64,000 nucleotides of DNA, taken from Ariolimax columbianus. Its lineage: Eukaryota; Mollusca; Gastropoda; Stylommatophora; Arionidae. Made by a program: the position numbers and the translations under genes. Positions 1-10,811 of this stretch are shown here, piece after piece. The DNA is taken from the NCBI GenBank assembly GCA_036924085.1, contig JAVGWX010000019.1, positions 16,567,131 to 16,631,130 of the forward strand, given 5' to 3'. The notes beneath the pieces were generated by a model. That model was given only the letters and a program-made list of their open reading frames with translations, had not been told where the DNA came from and did no database searches. The first letter of the stretch is position 1. Every line of letters starts with the position of its first letter.

Positions 1-75
1 AATCTGGCTTTCCTAAAAGTTGGTTAGGGGAGCAGAATGCACCGCTGCTTCAACAAATTACTGAACTGGCAGGTC
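1..75 (+). repeat. Outlying degenerate copy of the 69-bp minisatellite
   Basis: The first bases match the unit of the array at 1,097-1,668: a cctaaaag / ggttaggg / gcagaatgcac / gcttcaacaaat series in the same order. It is separated from the main array by a LINE relic and the 24-bp array. Confidence 0.6.
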
Positions 76-181
76 TTTACATGTTCTCTATGTCACAATG
101 ACCCTCAGAAACAAACAAACAAAAAATCAATTGGACAGCATGTCTGAGACACTCATGAATACAAGCCAAAATTTCATAAGA

Positions 182-271
182 GTGTTAATTCAGTGGATCC
201 CTGCACATTGTAAGATACACGGAAATGAGGAAGCAGAGAGACTGGCAAAAGGAGAAGGCGTCAAACGCTAA
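182..271 (+). mobile_element. LINE relic: end of an RNase H domain
   Basis: Translation of this segment gives the RNase H C-terminal motif WIPAHCKIHGNEEAERLAK and then a stop. The same motif (WIP/SHC...GNE/DE.AD.LA) occurs in the other RNase H-type LINEs of the window (12.3 kb minus, 51.25 kb plus). Upstream sequence is not readable, so this is a 5'-truncated relic that continues at 890-1,085. Confidence 0.75.
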
Positions 272-298
272 CTGACCACAGACATACATATGAATCAT

Positions 299-400
299 GC
301 TGAAGACGGATGCACTGGGTCGACAGGCGCAAAATAAAAAAACCACAGTGCAACGCACACCGCCTTGGGGAATTGAGAAATAATGCGAAGGAAAAAAAAT
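299..400 (+). mobile_element. SINE-1 3' fragment (shared core plus tail)
   Basis: Carries the core gaagacggatgcactgggt / gacaggcgcaaaataaa, followed by a block (cagtgcaacgcacaccgcc) and an A-rich end. It matches the 3' two thirds of the tRNA-derived SINE at 18,654-18,925. The tRNA-like head is missing. Confidence 0.75.
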
Positions 401-548
401 AAGTATGAATAAATAAAGACGGTTATAAAAATTAACTTAAAATATTATAGCACAGACATCACACATGATCTGACATTGCAGAAGCATGTAACTCTTTGCC
501 AAGAGGAGATCACGTCACAATATCCAGACTGTGAACGGGTCACTGCAG

Positions 549-893
549 ACTGAAAAATCATCAGTTCAACAAATTGGAAAATCATCTGTTCAACAAATTG
601 GAAAATAATCTGTTCAACAAATTGGAAAATCATCTGTTCAACAAATTGGAAAATCATCTGTTCAACAAATTGGAGAAACATCTGTTCAACAAATTGGAGA
701 AACATCTGTTCAAAAAATTGGAAAATCATCTGTTCAACAAATTGGAGAAACATCTGTTCAACAAATTGGAAAATCATCTGTTCAACAAATTGAAAAATCA
801 TCTGTTCAACAAATTGAAAAATCATCTGTTCAACAAATTGGAAAATCATCTGTTCAACAAATTGGAAAATCATCTGTTCAACAAATTACAAAT
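549..893 (+). repeat. 24-bp minisatellite (about 14 copies)
   Basis: Unit ttcaacaaattggaaaatca plus tctg, period exactly 24. In the + frame it reads HLFNKLEN over and over. This octapeptide resembles the LINE segment RYHLFNKLKIC at about 51.5 kb, which precedes the cysteine-rich C-terminal motif. The array runs directly into that motif at 890. It therefore appears to be an expanded piece of the LINE coding sequence and not a host protein. Confidence 0.9.
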
Positions 894-1085
894 TGGAAGA
901 CACAGCCATATGCCAATGTAGGGGAGGACAAACAAGCGGGGAAACATTTTCTGAAGGTCTGCTGGCTCCTCGAGAGGAGCAGAGTGACTACATGCCGTCC
1001 CCAACTCAACTGCGAGATAAGCATGAGAAGGACAGACAGTTTATGAAGGGGATAGATGTAATTGTTTTGAGAAAGCGAACGATGA
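890..1085 (+). mobile_element. LINE relic: cysteine-rich C-terminal end of an RNase H-type LINE
   Basis: In two frames (one frameshift) this reads like the terminal C.C...H...C motif found after RNase H in the related elements at 12.1, 51.5 and 60.7 kb: QIGR..., AICQCRGGQ, then a YMPSPTQLRDK segment equivalent to their YWP...L..KLYG. It is separated from the RNase H end at 182-271 by the 24-bp array. Confidence 0.65.
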
Positions 1086-1096
1086 AGAGAAAAATT

Positions 1097-1668
1097 AGGC
1101 TTTGTCAAAAGATGGTTAAGGGAGTAGAATGCATTGTTGGACATATGCTTCAATAAATAACAGGAACCAGTTTATATCAAAAGATGGTTAAGGGAGAATG
1201 CACTGTTGGACATATGCTTCAACAAATGACGGGAACCAGTTTATATCAAAAGATGGTTAAGGGAGAATGCACTGTTGGACATATGCTTCAACAAATGACG
1301 GGAACCAGTTTATATCAAAAGATGGTTAAGGGAGTAGAATGCACTGGTGGACATATGCTTCAACAAATGACAGGAATCAGGCTTTCCTAAAAGATGGTTA
1401 AGGGAGAATGCACTGTTGGACATATGCTTCAACAAATGGCAGGAACCAGGCTTTCCTAAAAGATGGTTAAGGGAGAATGCACTGGTGGACATATGCTTCA
1501 ACAAATGACAGGAACCAGGCTTTCCTAAATATGGTTAAGGGAGAATGCACTGGTGGACATATGCTTCAACAGATGACAGGAACCAGGCTCTCCTAAAGAT
1601 GTTTAAGGGAGAATGCACTGTAGGACATATGGTTCAACAGATGACAGGAACAAGGCTTTCTTAAAGAC
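1097..1668 (+). repeat. 69-bp minisatellite (about 8 copies)
   Basis: Unit of 69 bp: aaaagatggttaagggagaa, tgcactgttggacatatgct, tcaacaaatgacgggaacca, gtttatatc. Later copies replace the last block with ggctttcctaaa. The period is divisible by three, giving short open frames on both strands that I do not regard as genes. Confidence 0.9.
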
Positions 1669-1823
1669 TGGTCGGTGAAGCAGAAGTCACCACTGGTCCT
1701 TTCCTTGTACAATTGTAGTGACACAAAAAGTTAATGTGTTCTTTTTTCATTTCAGTAATCAGTGAACTATATTTTATATTCTATTTCAAATAGTTTATAA
1801 ATGCCCTTTTAATCCATTTAAAG

Positions 1824-2045
1824 AGATGAACAATATTCCTTCCGGAATACATATTGGTGGAATATCTTTAATGCCCGGAAATTGGTCATGGCGGACATCT
1901 GGGGAACGTTTTACTGATGACAACTGGAATATTAATGAGCCAAACAAGGTTTATGACGAGCAAGCAGTTGTCATGTTCAAGAGATCTAATTGGAAATGGA
2001 ACAATATAGGCGTATCTGGAAGGTTCCAGTTGATTTGTCAAAGAG
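1824..2045 (+). CDS. Exon 1: C-terminal half of C-type lectin domain 1
   Basis: Codes for the second half of a CTLD: IHIGG (WIGG-like strand), WSWRTSGERF, then an EPN motif (NINEPNKVYDEQ), a WKWNN segment where WND is usual, and the closing LICQRG. The acceptor is ttaaag at 1,823 and the donor gtaagt follows 2,045; phases are 1 and 1, the same as the equivalent CTLD2 exon at 25,225. EPN is the Ca2+/mannose-type sugar motif, but both cysteines of the inner disulfide (E.C and WND..C) are absent, so this domain has only the outer disulfide. The start is the best phase match; one base pair more or less at the acceptor cannot be excluded. Confidence 0.8.
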
Positions 2046-2189
2046 GTAAGTCGTTTAATGCATGTATTAGCTTAATCGTGTGTTTATCTAAGAAGCAGCA
2101 GTATATTCGTACTATAGTAAAGGAAGTTCTTCAGCAGACTTAACCGCTGGTCAGGAATGAAATGTTAAAGGTCAGTATACTAAGCCTCA

Positions 2190-2300
2190 CCATGCAGGTA
2201 GGGTGGCCAGTTCCCTTCCTCGCTGTCTTTTCCTCTCCTAACAGTAACCCGGTACGTATTTACAGCTGGGTTGACTGGAGCTGTCGGTAATGTTAGTTGA
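2190..2300 (-). mobile_element. SINE-C fragment
   Basis: Contains ggtagggtggccagttccct, ctcgctgt..., and tacagctgggttgactggag. The same series occurs at 29,785-29,880 and 59,198-59,285, and reverse-complemented at 29,325-29,545, where the tRNA-like head is present. Confidence 0.65.
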
Positions 2301-2569
2301 ACAGTACTTATATCATGAAAAGCGAGGTCTCTACCACTGCGCTTAGTGATACCAAATCTCTGTTATAGGTGTTAGACATGGATCCTTACCAATGTATAAT
2401 AGAGAAAATATGGCCACTGTAACCTTCTAAGCGTGTTGTGCGTGGGGCCAGCAAACTCATAATGTAAAGTCATTGTTATTGAAACCTACATTGTAAATAC
2501 TCGGAAACATGCTTCCAATATAAGAGCCAGCCTTAGTTGTATCCCCATGCTTCTTCTGGAGCGAGAAGA

Positions 2570-3085
2570 AAAATTACCGTTATCATAAAATTTGTCACTT
2601 GGAATGAAAAGGTGAGTCATCGATATTATACAATTTGTCACCTGGAATGAAAAGGTGAGTCATCGTTATCATATAATGTGTCACCTGGAATGAAAAGGTA
2701 TGATACAATTTGTCACTTGGAATGAAAAGGTGAGTCATCGATATGATACAATTTGTCACTTGGAATGAAAAGGTGAGTCATCGATATCATACAATGTGTC
2801 ACTTGGAATGAAAAGGTGAGTCATCGATATCATACAATTTGTCACCTGGAATGAAAAGGTGAGTCATCGATATGATACAATTTGTCACTTGGAATGAAAA
2901 GGTGAGTCATCGATATCATACAATGTGTCACTTGGAATGAAAAGGTGAGTCATCGATATCATACAATGTGTCACTTCGAGTAAGAAGATGGGTCATCGAT
3001 ATCAAATAATTTGTCAGATAAGGAAAAAAGATAAAACATCATTATCAAACATATTGTCAGTTGGAGGAAGAAAGATGAATCATCT
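2570..3085 (+). repeat. 43-bp minisatellite in intron 1
   Basis: Units read ggtgagtcatcgatatcata, caatttgtcacttggaatga, aaa; period 43 where measured (2,611 to 2,654). Nine to ten good copies are followed by decayed copies up to about 3,085. Every unit contains aaaaGGTGAGT, a near-perfect 5' splice-site consensus in the orientation of the host gene. Confidence 0.85.
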
Positions 3086-4118
3086 TTATCATACAGTTTC
3101 AAACGGCACCTTAAAACTGCTATTTATGTTGTTCTCAATGTGTCAGAGCCAAACACTAAGACACACCTTAGACTAGAGTTAAACAACGTATTTTTGCTTT
3201 GGACCTAATTGATGAAGATTTCCCTGTTTCTCAAACACGATGAAAGTTTAACCTGTGTTCCGAATTCTTTGTGTGATATTTGTTTGATGTCCCTCCTACT
3301 CTGTTAGTTAGTCGTCGGATCATCTTCATCGCACTCGGGACAAGTCCATACGCGCTCAGATCTCATCCTCAGTATGTCTGCCAACAAGTGATGACTGACC
3401 GTTCCTGTCCTGTGCTGGTTAACCAGACGTCTTTGGATCCCCGTGTGGTGTTCCTTCCTCCCCGCCCCTTGTTTCATACACAATTCAACCAGTCGCGCCA
3501 AGGACGTAGAGTCTGGAACAACTTCCGAATCTTACCTCCAGTCACTTGCGCTAACGGCGCCTAGGACATCCGCTCGAATTCATCCAAGCACTGGTTTATG
3601 CGTCCTGATATCGCCCAATGGACTATGGTCTGGGGTGGAAAATGGCGCGCCTGCGCCAGTAGAAGCTAGTGAGGCAAACATCTATGAAAAAAAAAAAAAA
3701 AAAGTTCTGTTCGCCAACACGCTACTCAGCACTCTCGTTCCCTTCGACACCAGCTTGACCAGGAACGAGTATGAAGGTGACTCTCTGTAACCTTGACCGC
3801 CCAACAGACCTCAACAACTGGCGCCGCGTGCAACCTGATCCACCTTCCCTGAGGATCCACACATGTATGTCACTCAAGCTAGACCATCGCCTTTGTAACA
3901 GCCATGATCTCCATGGTCAGACTGCTTGTGGTCACCGCAAACGTCCCACACTCCTCCTTGACCGTTTCCCGACCCCTCTGAACCGTGAAGGCCCACGCGC
4001 TTCTCAACCAACGTGTCGATAATGACATCATCCAGCATGGGATTGTCACGTGTCAAAACTGACCCTACTCTGTCTACACGTGTACCAAGGTAACTGAACT
4101 ATTTCATATTTTATAAGG
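3086..4118. other. Intronic stretch without a recognised gene; possible retroposon end
   Basis: No exon recognised. On the minus strand 3,304-3,501 reads SHHLLADILRMRSERVWT then CPECDEDD, which looks like the cysteine-containing C terminus of some LINEs. On the plus strand a run of 17 A at 3,687-3,703 may mark the 3' end of a retroposon. Both readings are weak. Confidence 0.35.
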
Positions 4119-4119
4119 G

Positions 4120-4465
4120 ATCAAGATGTTGAGCAGTGCATGAGCTGCACTGGTCAGCGACTCATAACTGACTGCTAGTGTCAGGGCCAGCGAATCAAAG
4201 CTGCCATTACCCGTCTACACCTCCACGCGGTGATCCTGAATAACAGGCTGCAGCAGGGAAGGCTGGCTAAGGAGAAGGGATCGAAGAGGGAATGCTAACC
4301 TTGTACTCAAAAAATGCTTGCTAAAGTCGGATGTGTTGGACCGAAAGGTGCAAATATAGCAGTCAAGCTGTAAACTACGACACAATGCATTCCGTTCTCT
4401 GGACTACATTCTGCTACCTAAGCCCTTTCAGTGTTTGGTAGCGGGAGATTGAGAATGAACGAAGC
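4120..4465 (+). mobile_element. SINE-B copy (about 345 bp)
   Basis: Full-length-looking copy of an interspersed repeat found five times in the window. Landmarks in order: gatcaagatg...gagcagtgcat, cagcgac..ataactgactgc, ctacacctccacgcggtgat, aacaggctgcagcagggaag, aaggagaagggatcgaagag, a core close to gaagtcggatgtgttgga, and gagattgagaatgaacgaag. No tRNA boxes are obvious at its start; SINE status is inferred from length, copy number and GAA tail. Confidence 0.75.
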
Positions 4466-4901
4466 CAAGCCATATTTTATAAGAGTGTGTCTCTCAGTGC
4501 AATCTATCAATCACTCACAACTTTTCATTTCCCCGTTAGGCACAGGTCTTCAACAACTACCCGTCAAGTCATCCTGTCATGAGCCCTTCGCTCCGGCTGG
4601 GTTCATGGTTTTTCTGTTTCCTTTATGTTTGTGTCGAGCTCTCTTCTCCATTTGTGTTTTTTTGTCTGCCTCTACTTCTCTTGCCATGGGGATTCCAGAA
4701 CAGAAACAGTCTTGTAATGCTGACAGCTAGTTTCATGAATGTATGTCATATCCAACGCAAACGTCTCCTCACGAAATGCTCCGATGACACCTGTTTAGTT
4801 CTTCCCAGCAGTTCTACATTAGTGATCTTGTCGTAGCAGTTCAATACCTCTTAATCTGAGCAGTAGCTTGTTTGTGATTGCCTGTACCCTTTTGTTTGTT
4901 T
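4466..4901. other. No recognised feature
   Basis: Pyrimidine-rich intronic sequence. Two overlapping frames with hydrophobic content exist here but have no start context, family resemblance or splice partner. Confidence 0.4.
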
Positions 4902-6330
4902 TTAACTTAACTTAACGTCTTTATATACTGGTTTAGACGACTCTGCAGAGTCTGTATACAACCATTTTTATTTACATTACCTTGCTCTAAAAGATAAGCG
5001 CATCCAACTTATTCTTAAATGCATTAACTGTCCCTGCCTCGATTACCTCCGTGGCAAGGAATTCCAAGCATACACCACTCTCTGACTAAAAAAATATTTC
5101 CTAATATCTAATCTGGACCTCTCTTAAGTTAATTTGTAGATATGCCCTCTTGTTCTTGTTGGTGGCTGTGTTTTGAAATAAACTTGTTATAGTCTAATTT
5201 TCCATTCCTCTGATCATCTTATAAACCTGTATTGTCACCTCGAATTCTCCTCTCTTCTAGACACTGTAGGCCTGTTTTTCTCGGTCTTTCCTTTTAACTG
5301 TCTTTCTGGAATCCAACATCAGCTCTTTTTTGTATTCTTTCCAGAATGTTTATATCCCCTCTATAATAAGGACTCCACATCTGTACATAGTACTCCAATC
5401 TAGATCTAATTAATGCTTTATACAGTCTGACTTTCACTTCTATGCTCCTAAGTTTAATAATTTTCTTTATCATACCTAGCATTGCATTTGCCTTTTTTAC
5501 TGCTACCTTAACTTGTTCACTCTCTTTACCTGTATGATCTATTATAACTCCTAGGTCCCTTATCTATCTTTCTAATATTATAATCTCCCAATCTGTAATC
5601 ATGTTCCAAATTGGATCTACCCATGTGGATGACTGTACATTTATCTACATTAAACTTCCTTTTCCAGCTTACAGACCACTCTCGAATTTTATCTAGATCC
5701 GACCTGAATATATCCACTTCTGATTTAGATGAGACTCTATTGCATAGTTTTGAGTCATCAGCAAAATTTTCAATCATGGATCCCATATATATGTCCAAAT
5801 CGCTTATATATATCAAGAACAAAATTGGTCCAAAAAAACCGAGCCCTGCGGCACTCCACTTTTCACTTCACACCACTCAGAGTACTCCTTATTTATGCCC
5901 ACTCTCTGCCTTCTTCATGTTAGCCAATTTTCAATCCATTTTGCAACTTTCCCATCTATTCCATGTGATTTTAACTTTCGAAATAGTCTTAGATGAGGTA
6001 CTCTATGAAAGCCCTTTACAAAATCTAGATAAATAACGTCCACAGGCTCCCGTTATCTATCATTTTAGTAACCTCCTCCATGCATTCTAATAGATTTGTT
6101 AAGCACGATCTCCCTCTAGTAAACCCATGCTGACTATTTCTGATTACATTAAATTTTTCTAAATGCATTTCATTGTTTTCTTTGATTATTGACCCTAACA
6201 ATTTACAAACTATGCTCGTTTAACTCACCGTTCTATAATTTCTGGATCTGAAATTTTGCCCTATTTGAAAAAGGGGATCACTCCTGCATCTTTCCAAATC
6301 CGTGGAACAATAAGAACATAATATAGCCAT
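4902..6330 (-). mobile_element. CR1-like LINE, 3' half, decayed (LINE-A)
   Basis: On the minus strand the order of a CR1/L2-type reverse transcriptase is visible across frameshifts: a PIFKKG-like start near 6,270, QHGFTRGRSCLTNLLE, LDF.KGFHRVPHLRLFRKL, GVPQGSV-like, then LIYISDLDIYMGSMIENFAD with the FADD box (5,822-5,760), IREWSVSWKRKFNVDKC, and the thumb LEYYVQMWSPYYRGDIN (5,482-5,300). The 3' end near 4,902 is the (AAGTT)n-type tail also present at 7,840, 32,740 and 52,075. Many stops, so inactive. Confidence 0.85.
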
Positions 6331-6429
6331 TGGTTCTCTCCGTTTCACAGCCATACAATAGAGGGGACTTTACATTGGAGTTGAAGATATTTTGTTGTTG
6401 GCGTTGTGTTTTTTTTACAGCTCGTCCAG

Positions 6430-6719
6430 GTAACAGTAAGAAAGAGAAATACAATGTTAGGTATGATAAAAATAAATATTAAATATATGGGCATGGAAGT
6501 TAGTCAAATTGTATAAAGCATTAGTAAGGCATAGATTGGAGTACTGTGTACAGGTGGGATAGAGAAGATATAAAAATGATGGAAAGGATATAAAAAGAGC
6601 GACAAAACTGATAATGGAATTTCAGTTATGAGGCTAAGAAAGACTAAGAAAAACCAGCCTACCGAGTCTAGAAAAGAGAAGACTTCGAAGTTACTTAATA
6701 CAGATTTATAAGATAATCA
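6430..6719 (+). mobile_element. LINE-A copy, left part (split by an insertion)
   Basis: Reads NTMLGMIK, then HRLEYCVQ-like and ERI.KRA-like pieces of the CR1-type thumb region with several stops. It breaks off inside IYKIIKGK at 6,719 and resumes at 7,515. The uninterrupted homologue at 32,420 shows the two halves were contiguous. Confidence 0.75.
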
Positions 6720-7514
6720 TCATCATCACATGGTGTCTCAGTTTCTTTAGATCATGCGCGTGGCGTCCTGTGAGTAGCTTCTCCACGGCGCAAGCCTGGA
6801 CACTGAATATGGAGATCCTGAGCTTCCTAAACTGCAGTATCCCCCGCTCGGTATTACTGGTGTAATCCAAAGGAATGTAAAGCATGACAATTTGGCACCA
6901 GCTCAGCTGCAGAAGCTGCCGGAATGAGTTCGCAATTTTGAAACCATCCGCCATTGGTCCTACCACTCCGGGTTTTCTGTGTAGGTTTACTCCCATAGCC
7001 CTATCCTCTTCCGAGGTTTCTACAAGGCAGGGGAATCGTTACCTGCAGATGCTAATTACTCGAGACCTGATGATACTCTAATCGTTGTAGGACTAGCCAG
7101 CACTCCCTGGCACTTGTGGGTTTACAATCAGAGTTCCCACTCTTCTAGGCGTACTGCCTGAGTAAGCTAACGAGCTTCGTCTACCCGGGTTTAGAGTCAG
7201 AGTATTTCTCTTAGATTGGTTGCCAACCAAGGCTACAATCTGCCCGCCCAGTTATACCGCCGGGTACTCGGTCGCGCCCCACATCAGGCTCTGTAAGAAA
7301 CAGTGGGCCCCTCATGAAGGTGCTGCTGGGGACAATAATGTATTAGAGGCCATCGGCATGGAAACTCCTGAACGGCAAGCGGAAAAGTGAATTCAGCGGC
7401 GATCTCTACACCTGGATAGGAGAGGCTATAACAGACGCTTCACTTTCCTTTAACGAGCGGGATGTCCAGCTCAGACCTCGCTAGCCCCTCCAAACCCCCC
7501 CCCTCCCAAAAAAA
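6720..7514 (-). mobile_element. ~795-bp nested retroposon with 10-bp target-site duplication
   Basis: The segment is flanked by identical aagataatca at 6,710-6,719 and 7,515-7,524, and sits inside LINE-A. In minus orientation it ends in (GATGAT)n after aaactgagacaccatgt, like the ATG-type tails of RTE-like LINE ends elsewhere in the window (39.1 and 44.1 kb). In plus orientation it ends in a C-rich stretch plus eight A. It has no readable RT, so it is a non-autonomous or 5'-derived retroposon; the minus orientation is favoured. Confidence 0.7.
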
Positions 7515-7850
7515 AAGATAATCAACGGAAAAGATAAATTAGACTAAACAAGTTTTTTTTCTTCAAAATACAGCCACTTACAAGAACGAGAGTGCACAGC
7601 CACAAATTAATTAAAGAAAAGTCCAGAATAGACACCATGAAATATTTGTTCAGGGAGAGTGGTGAATGCTTGGAATGCATTGCCACAGGAAATAGTGGAG
7701 GCAAGATCAACTAATGTATTCATGAATAGATTAGATGCGCAAAGATATTTTTTATCAAGTGACCGTAAAAGAAACTGGTTGTATACATATTCTTCAGTCT
7801 TCTAAACCAGTTAAAGAAGTTAAGTTAAGTATAAGTATATTTATTTTGAT
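7515..7850 (+). mobile_element. LINE-A copy, right part with 3' end
   Basis: Continues the split LINE: agataatcaacggaaaagat, a ...FFLQNTATYK-like segment, the gtgaatgcttggaatgcatt block (VVNAWNSLP of CR1-type C termini), actggttgtatacat, and the tail gttaagttaagtataag. The same 3' block is at 32,560-32,745 and 51,900-52,078. Confidence 0.8.
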
Positions 7851-7987
7851 TTCCATAAGTTCCCCAAACAATAAATGCTTCTTTCACCTTTTGTATTCGT
7901 TCATTCACATATTATTCCGTACCTCTTAGTTTGTCTATATTTCTACCGTAACGTATGAATAATTCCATATATTTGATTGCCACGAGC

Positions 7988-8032
7988 CACACCCCCCCCC
8001 CTCCCTCCTCCCCCCCTCCCCCTCACAATCCC
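7988..8032 (+). repeat. C-rich low-complexity tract
   Basis: Almost only C with a few T (cccccccccctccctcctcc). Could form unusual structure; otherwise simple sequence. Confidence 0.85.
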
Positions 8033-8204
8033 ATATCAATCACGAGGTCTATTTGACAAAAATAAAAAATCTAATTATGACTTTAACCTTGTGAGAACTA
8101 ATATTGGGAAATTTCAGAACGGGAATTGCCGATACACTTGTTTGTATTTTTAGCCAGATCATTAGAAAGACTTGATGGAAGATAATCGTACTGATGTCAT
8201 TTAA

Positions 8205-9838
8205 ATCTTGACAATGTGTCTTATGATAGGTGGTTACAGTTGCTCTTCTTACATCACTAGGCATGAAAGGTAGGCAAGGGTTTCCTGGCTGTAGTTCAAT
8301 AAATGTCGTGTGAGGAAGTGGGATCGAGTCTTGGTCTGTATGTTTCACCTGGCTCTGATATGATTAGGAGACTTGGTCAATTTGTTTCACCTGGCTCTGA
8401 TATGATTAGGAGACTTGGTCAATTTGTTTCACATGGCTCTAATATAATTAGGAGACTTGGTCAATTTGTTTCACAAGACTCTGATATGATTAGGAGACTT
8501 GGTCAATTTGTTTCACCTGGCTCTAATATAATTAGGAGACTTGGTCAATTTGTTTCACAAGACTCTGATATGATTAGGAGACTTGGTCCATTTATTTCAC
8601 AAGACTCTGATATGATTAGGAGACTTGGTCAATTTGTTTCACCTGGCTCTGATATGATTAGGAGACTTGGTCAATTTGTTTCACCTGGCTCTGATATGAT
8701 TAGGAGACTTGGTCAATTTGTTTCACATGGCTCTAATATAATTAGGAGACTTGGTCAATTTGTTTCACAAGACTCTGATATGATTAGGAGACTTGGTCAA
8801 TTTGTTTCACCTGGCTCTAATATAATTAGGAGACTTGGTCAATTTGTTTCACAAGACTCTGATATGATTAGGAGACTTGGTCAATTTGTTTCACCTGGCT
8901 CTGATATAATTAGGAGACTTGGTCAATTTGTTTCACATGGCTCTAATATAATTAGGAGACTTGGTCAATTTGTTTCACAAGACTCTGATATGATTAGGAG
9001 ACTTGGTCAATTTGTTTCACCTGGCTCTAATATAATTAGGAGACTTGGTCAATTTGTTTCACAAGACTCTGATATGATTAGGAGACTTGGTCCATTTATT
9101 TCACAAGACTCTGATATGATTAGGAGACTTGGTCAATTTGTTTCACCTGGCTCTGATATGATTAGGAGACTTGGTCAATTTGTTTCACCTGGCTCTGATA
9201 TGATTAGGAGACTTGGTCAATTTGTTTCACCTGGCTCTGATATGATTAGAAGACTTGGTCAATTTGTTTCACATGACTCTGATATGATTAGGAGACTTGG
9301 TCAGTTTGTTTCTCATGACTCTGACATGATTAGGAGACTTGGTCAATTTGTTTCACATGACTGATATGATTAGGAGACTTAATCAATTTGTTTAACCTGG
9401 CTCTGATATGAATAGGAGACTTGGTCAATTTGTTTCACCTGGCTCTAATATGATTAGGAGACTTGGTCAATTTGTTTCACATGACTCTGACATGATTAGT
9501 AGACTTGGTCAATTTGTTTCATATGGCTCTGACATGATTAGGAAACTTGGTCAATTTGTTTCACATGTCTCTGACATGATTAGGAGACTTGGTCAATTTG
9601 TTTCACATGACTCTGACATGATTAGGAGACTTGTCAGTTTGTTTCACATGACTCTGACATGATTAGGAGACTTGGTCAATATGTTTCACATGACTCTGAC
9701 ATGATTAGGCGACTTTGTCAGTTTGTTTCACATGACTGACATGATTAGGAGACTTGTCAGTTTGGTTCACATGACTCTGACATGATTAAGATACTTAGTC
9801 AGTTTGTTTCACCTGATTCTGAAATTAGTTCGATCCTT
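8205..9838 (+). mobile_element. Head-array element HS1: head plus 42-bp array of about 36 copies
   Basis: The head (about 8,205-8,345) shares ggtggttacagttgctcttc, ttcctggctgtagt and the lead-in cgagtcttggtctgtatgtt with heads at 11.03, 48.04 and 53.5 kb. It passes into a 42-bp array: gatatgattaggagacttgg, tcaatttgtttcacctggct, ct. The period is divisible by three and stop-free, giving a 353-codon frame of DMIRRLGQFVSPGS repeats which I treat as an artefact. Copies alternate in an ordered way (see findings). Confidence 0.8.
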
Positions 9839-10681
9839 GGTCAACATTTTTCACTTGACTGAAGTGAGTTTTGGTCAGTGATAATATCATGTTCTCTTCC
9901 TAAGACATGACTGACCAAATTCTTGTGTCTACCAGTAAGGATGGTCTACATGACCGCTTGCATGCTTCAGGGAAGCAGTTCTTGTTTTATAACAGTGTTC
10001 GACCAGATTAGTATATAAATCTTTCTCAAACAGATTGTGTGGAAAGATGACAATTTTGACGTTTCTTTGTCTGCTATATTTCGACACTTCGCGCCAAACA
10101 ATAATACAGAAGAATAGACGTACACAACTCTCGCATGTTCTTAATTTGATGTTTGTTCTGTACTGTGAAAGAGTATAATGGTTTAAGCTAGAAAAGGCTT
10201 TTCTGGCTTTGTTCATTCTGGGTTTGTTGTGATTGCCTGTTCCACAATCTTTTGTTACTGTATTTCGAGGTCTGTAATTATGCAGAGTATTATATTGAGT
10301 TTCCTGACATCTTCTTGATATTTAAGTTCAGTGTGCTGTCTGTGACAAAGACGAAAATAAGCCTATTGTCACAATGAGAAAATGGCCTAAATAGCTTCTA
10401 ACGGAGATGTCTAACCCATCTAAGGTAGATTACCCTACAACTCGTGGTATTGTAGGCCTGCTGCTTACACAGGTCAACAATCAAAACTATATAGAAGATT
10501 TGATTCAGGAATACAAGCGATAGAGAGAAGAAGTAGAGGAAGAAGACGAAGAAGAGGAAGACGAAAAAGAAGAAAGACAATGCTTCACAAGTAGTGCATT
10601 GAAGAAGAGAACTCTTGCTATTATTAGTATTTTTTTATCTTGTTTTTATTTTTGTGTAACCTCCGAATGGAATCTTTCCAG
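9839..10681. other. Intronic, no recognised feature; GAA-rich patch
   Basis: No gene or known repeat seen. A GAAGAA-rich patch lies at about 10,525-10,580. The last ~50 bases are the pyrimidine-rich tract and acceptor (tctttccag) of exon 2. Confidence 0.5.
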
Positions 10682-10782
10682 ATATTGGAGATCCTTGTGA
10701 AAATGATTTTTCTGGAGCAGTCTACATGTTTGGTTCGTGTGTCAAACATTTCAGTGACAAACTGTCTTGGATCGAATCACAG
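10682..10782 (+). CDS. Exon 2: start of C-type lectin domain 2
   Basis: Enters in phase 1 (the G of exon 1 completes a GAT codon) and codes for DIGDPCENDFSGAVYMF, GSCVKHFSDKLSWIESQ. This is the N-terminal hairpin of a long-form CTLD: paired cysteines, G.C, and the S/W..A/SQ helix start. The acceptor is ttccag and the donor is gtgacg, leaving in phase 0, which fits exon 3 exactly. The frame has no ATG and is only 34 codons long. Confidence 0.85.
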
Positions 10783-10811
10783 GTGACGATTTATCAGGTG
10801 TTGTATAAGTC

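Noticed and set aside
8303..9364. 353-codon open frame
   Set aside because: Product of a 42-bp array with no stop in its unit; flanked by the HS head and intronic sequence, no splice partner.
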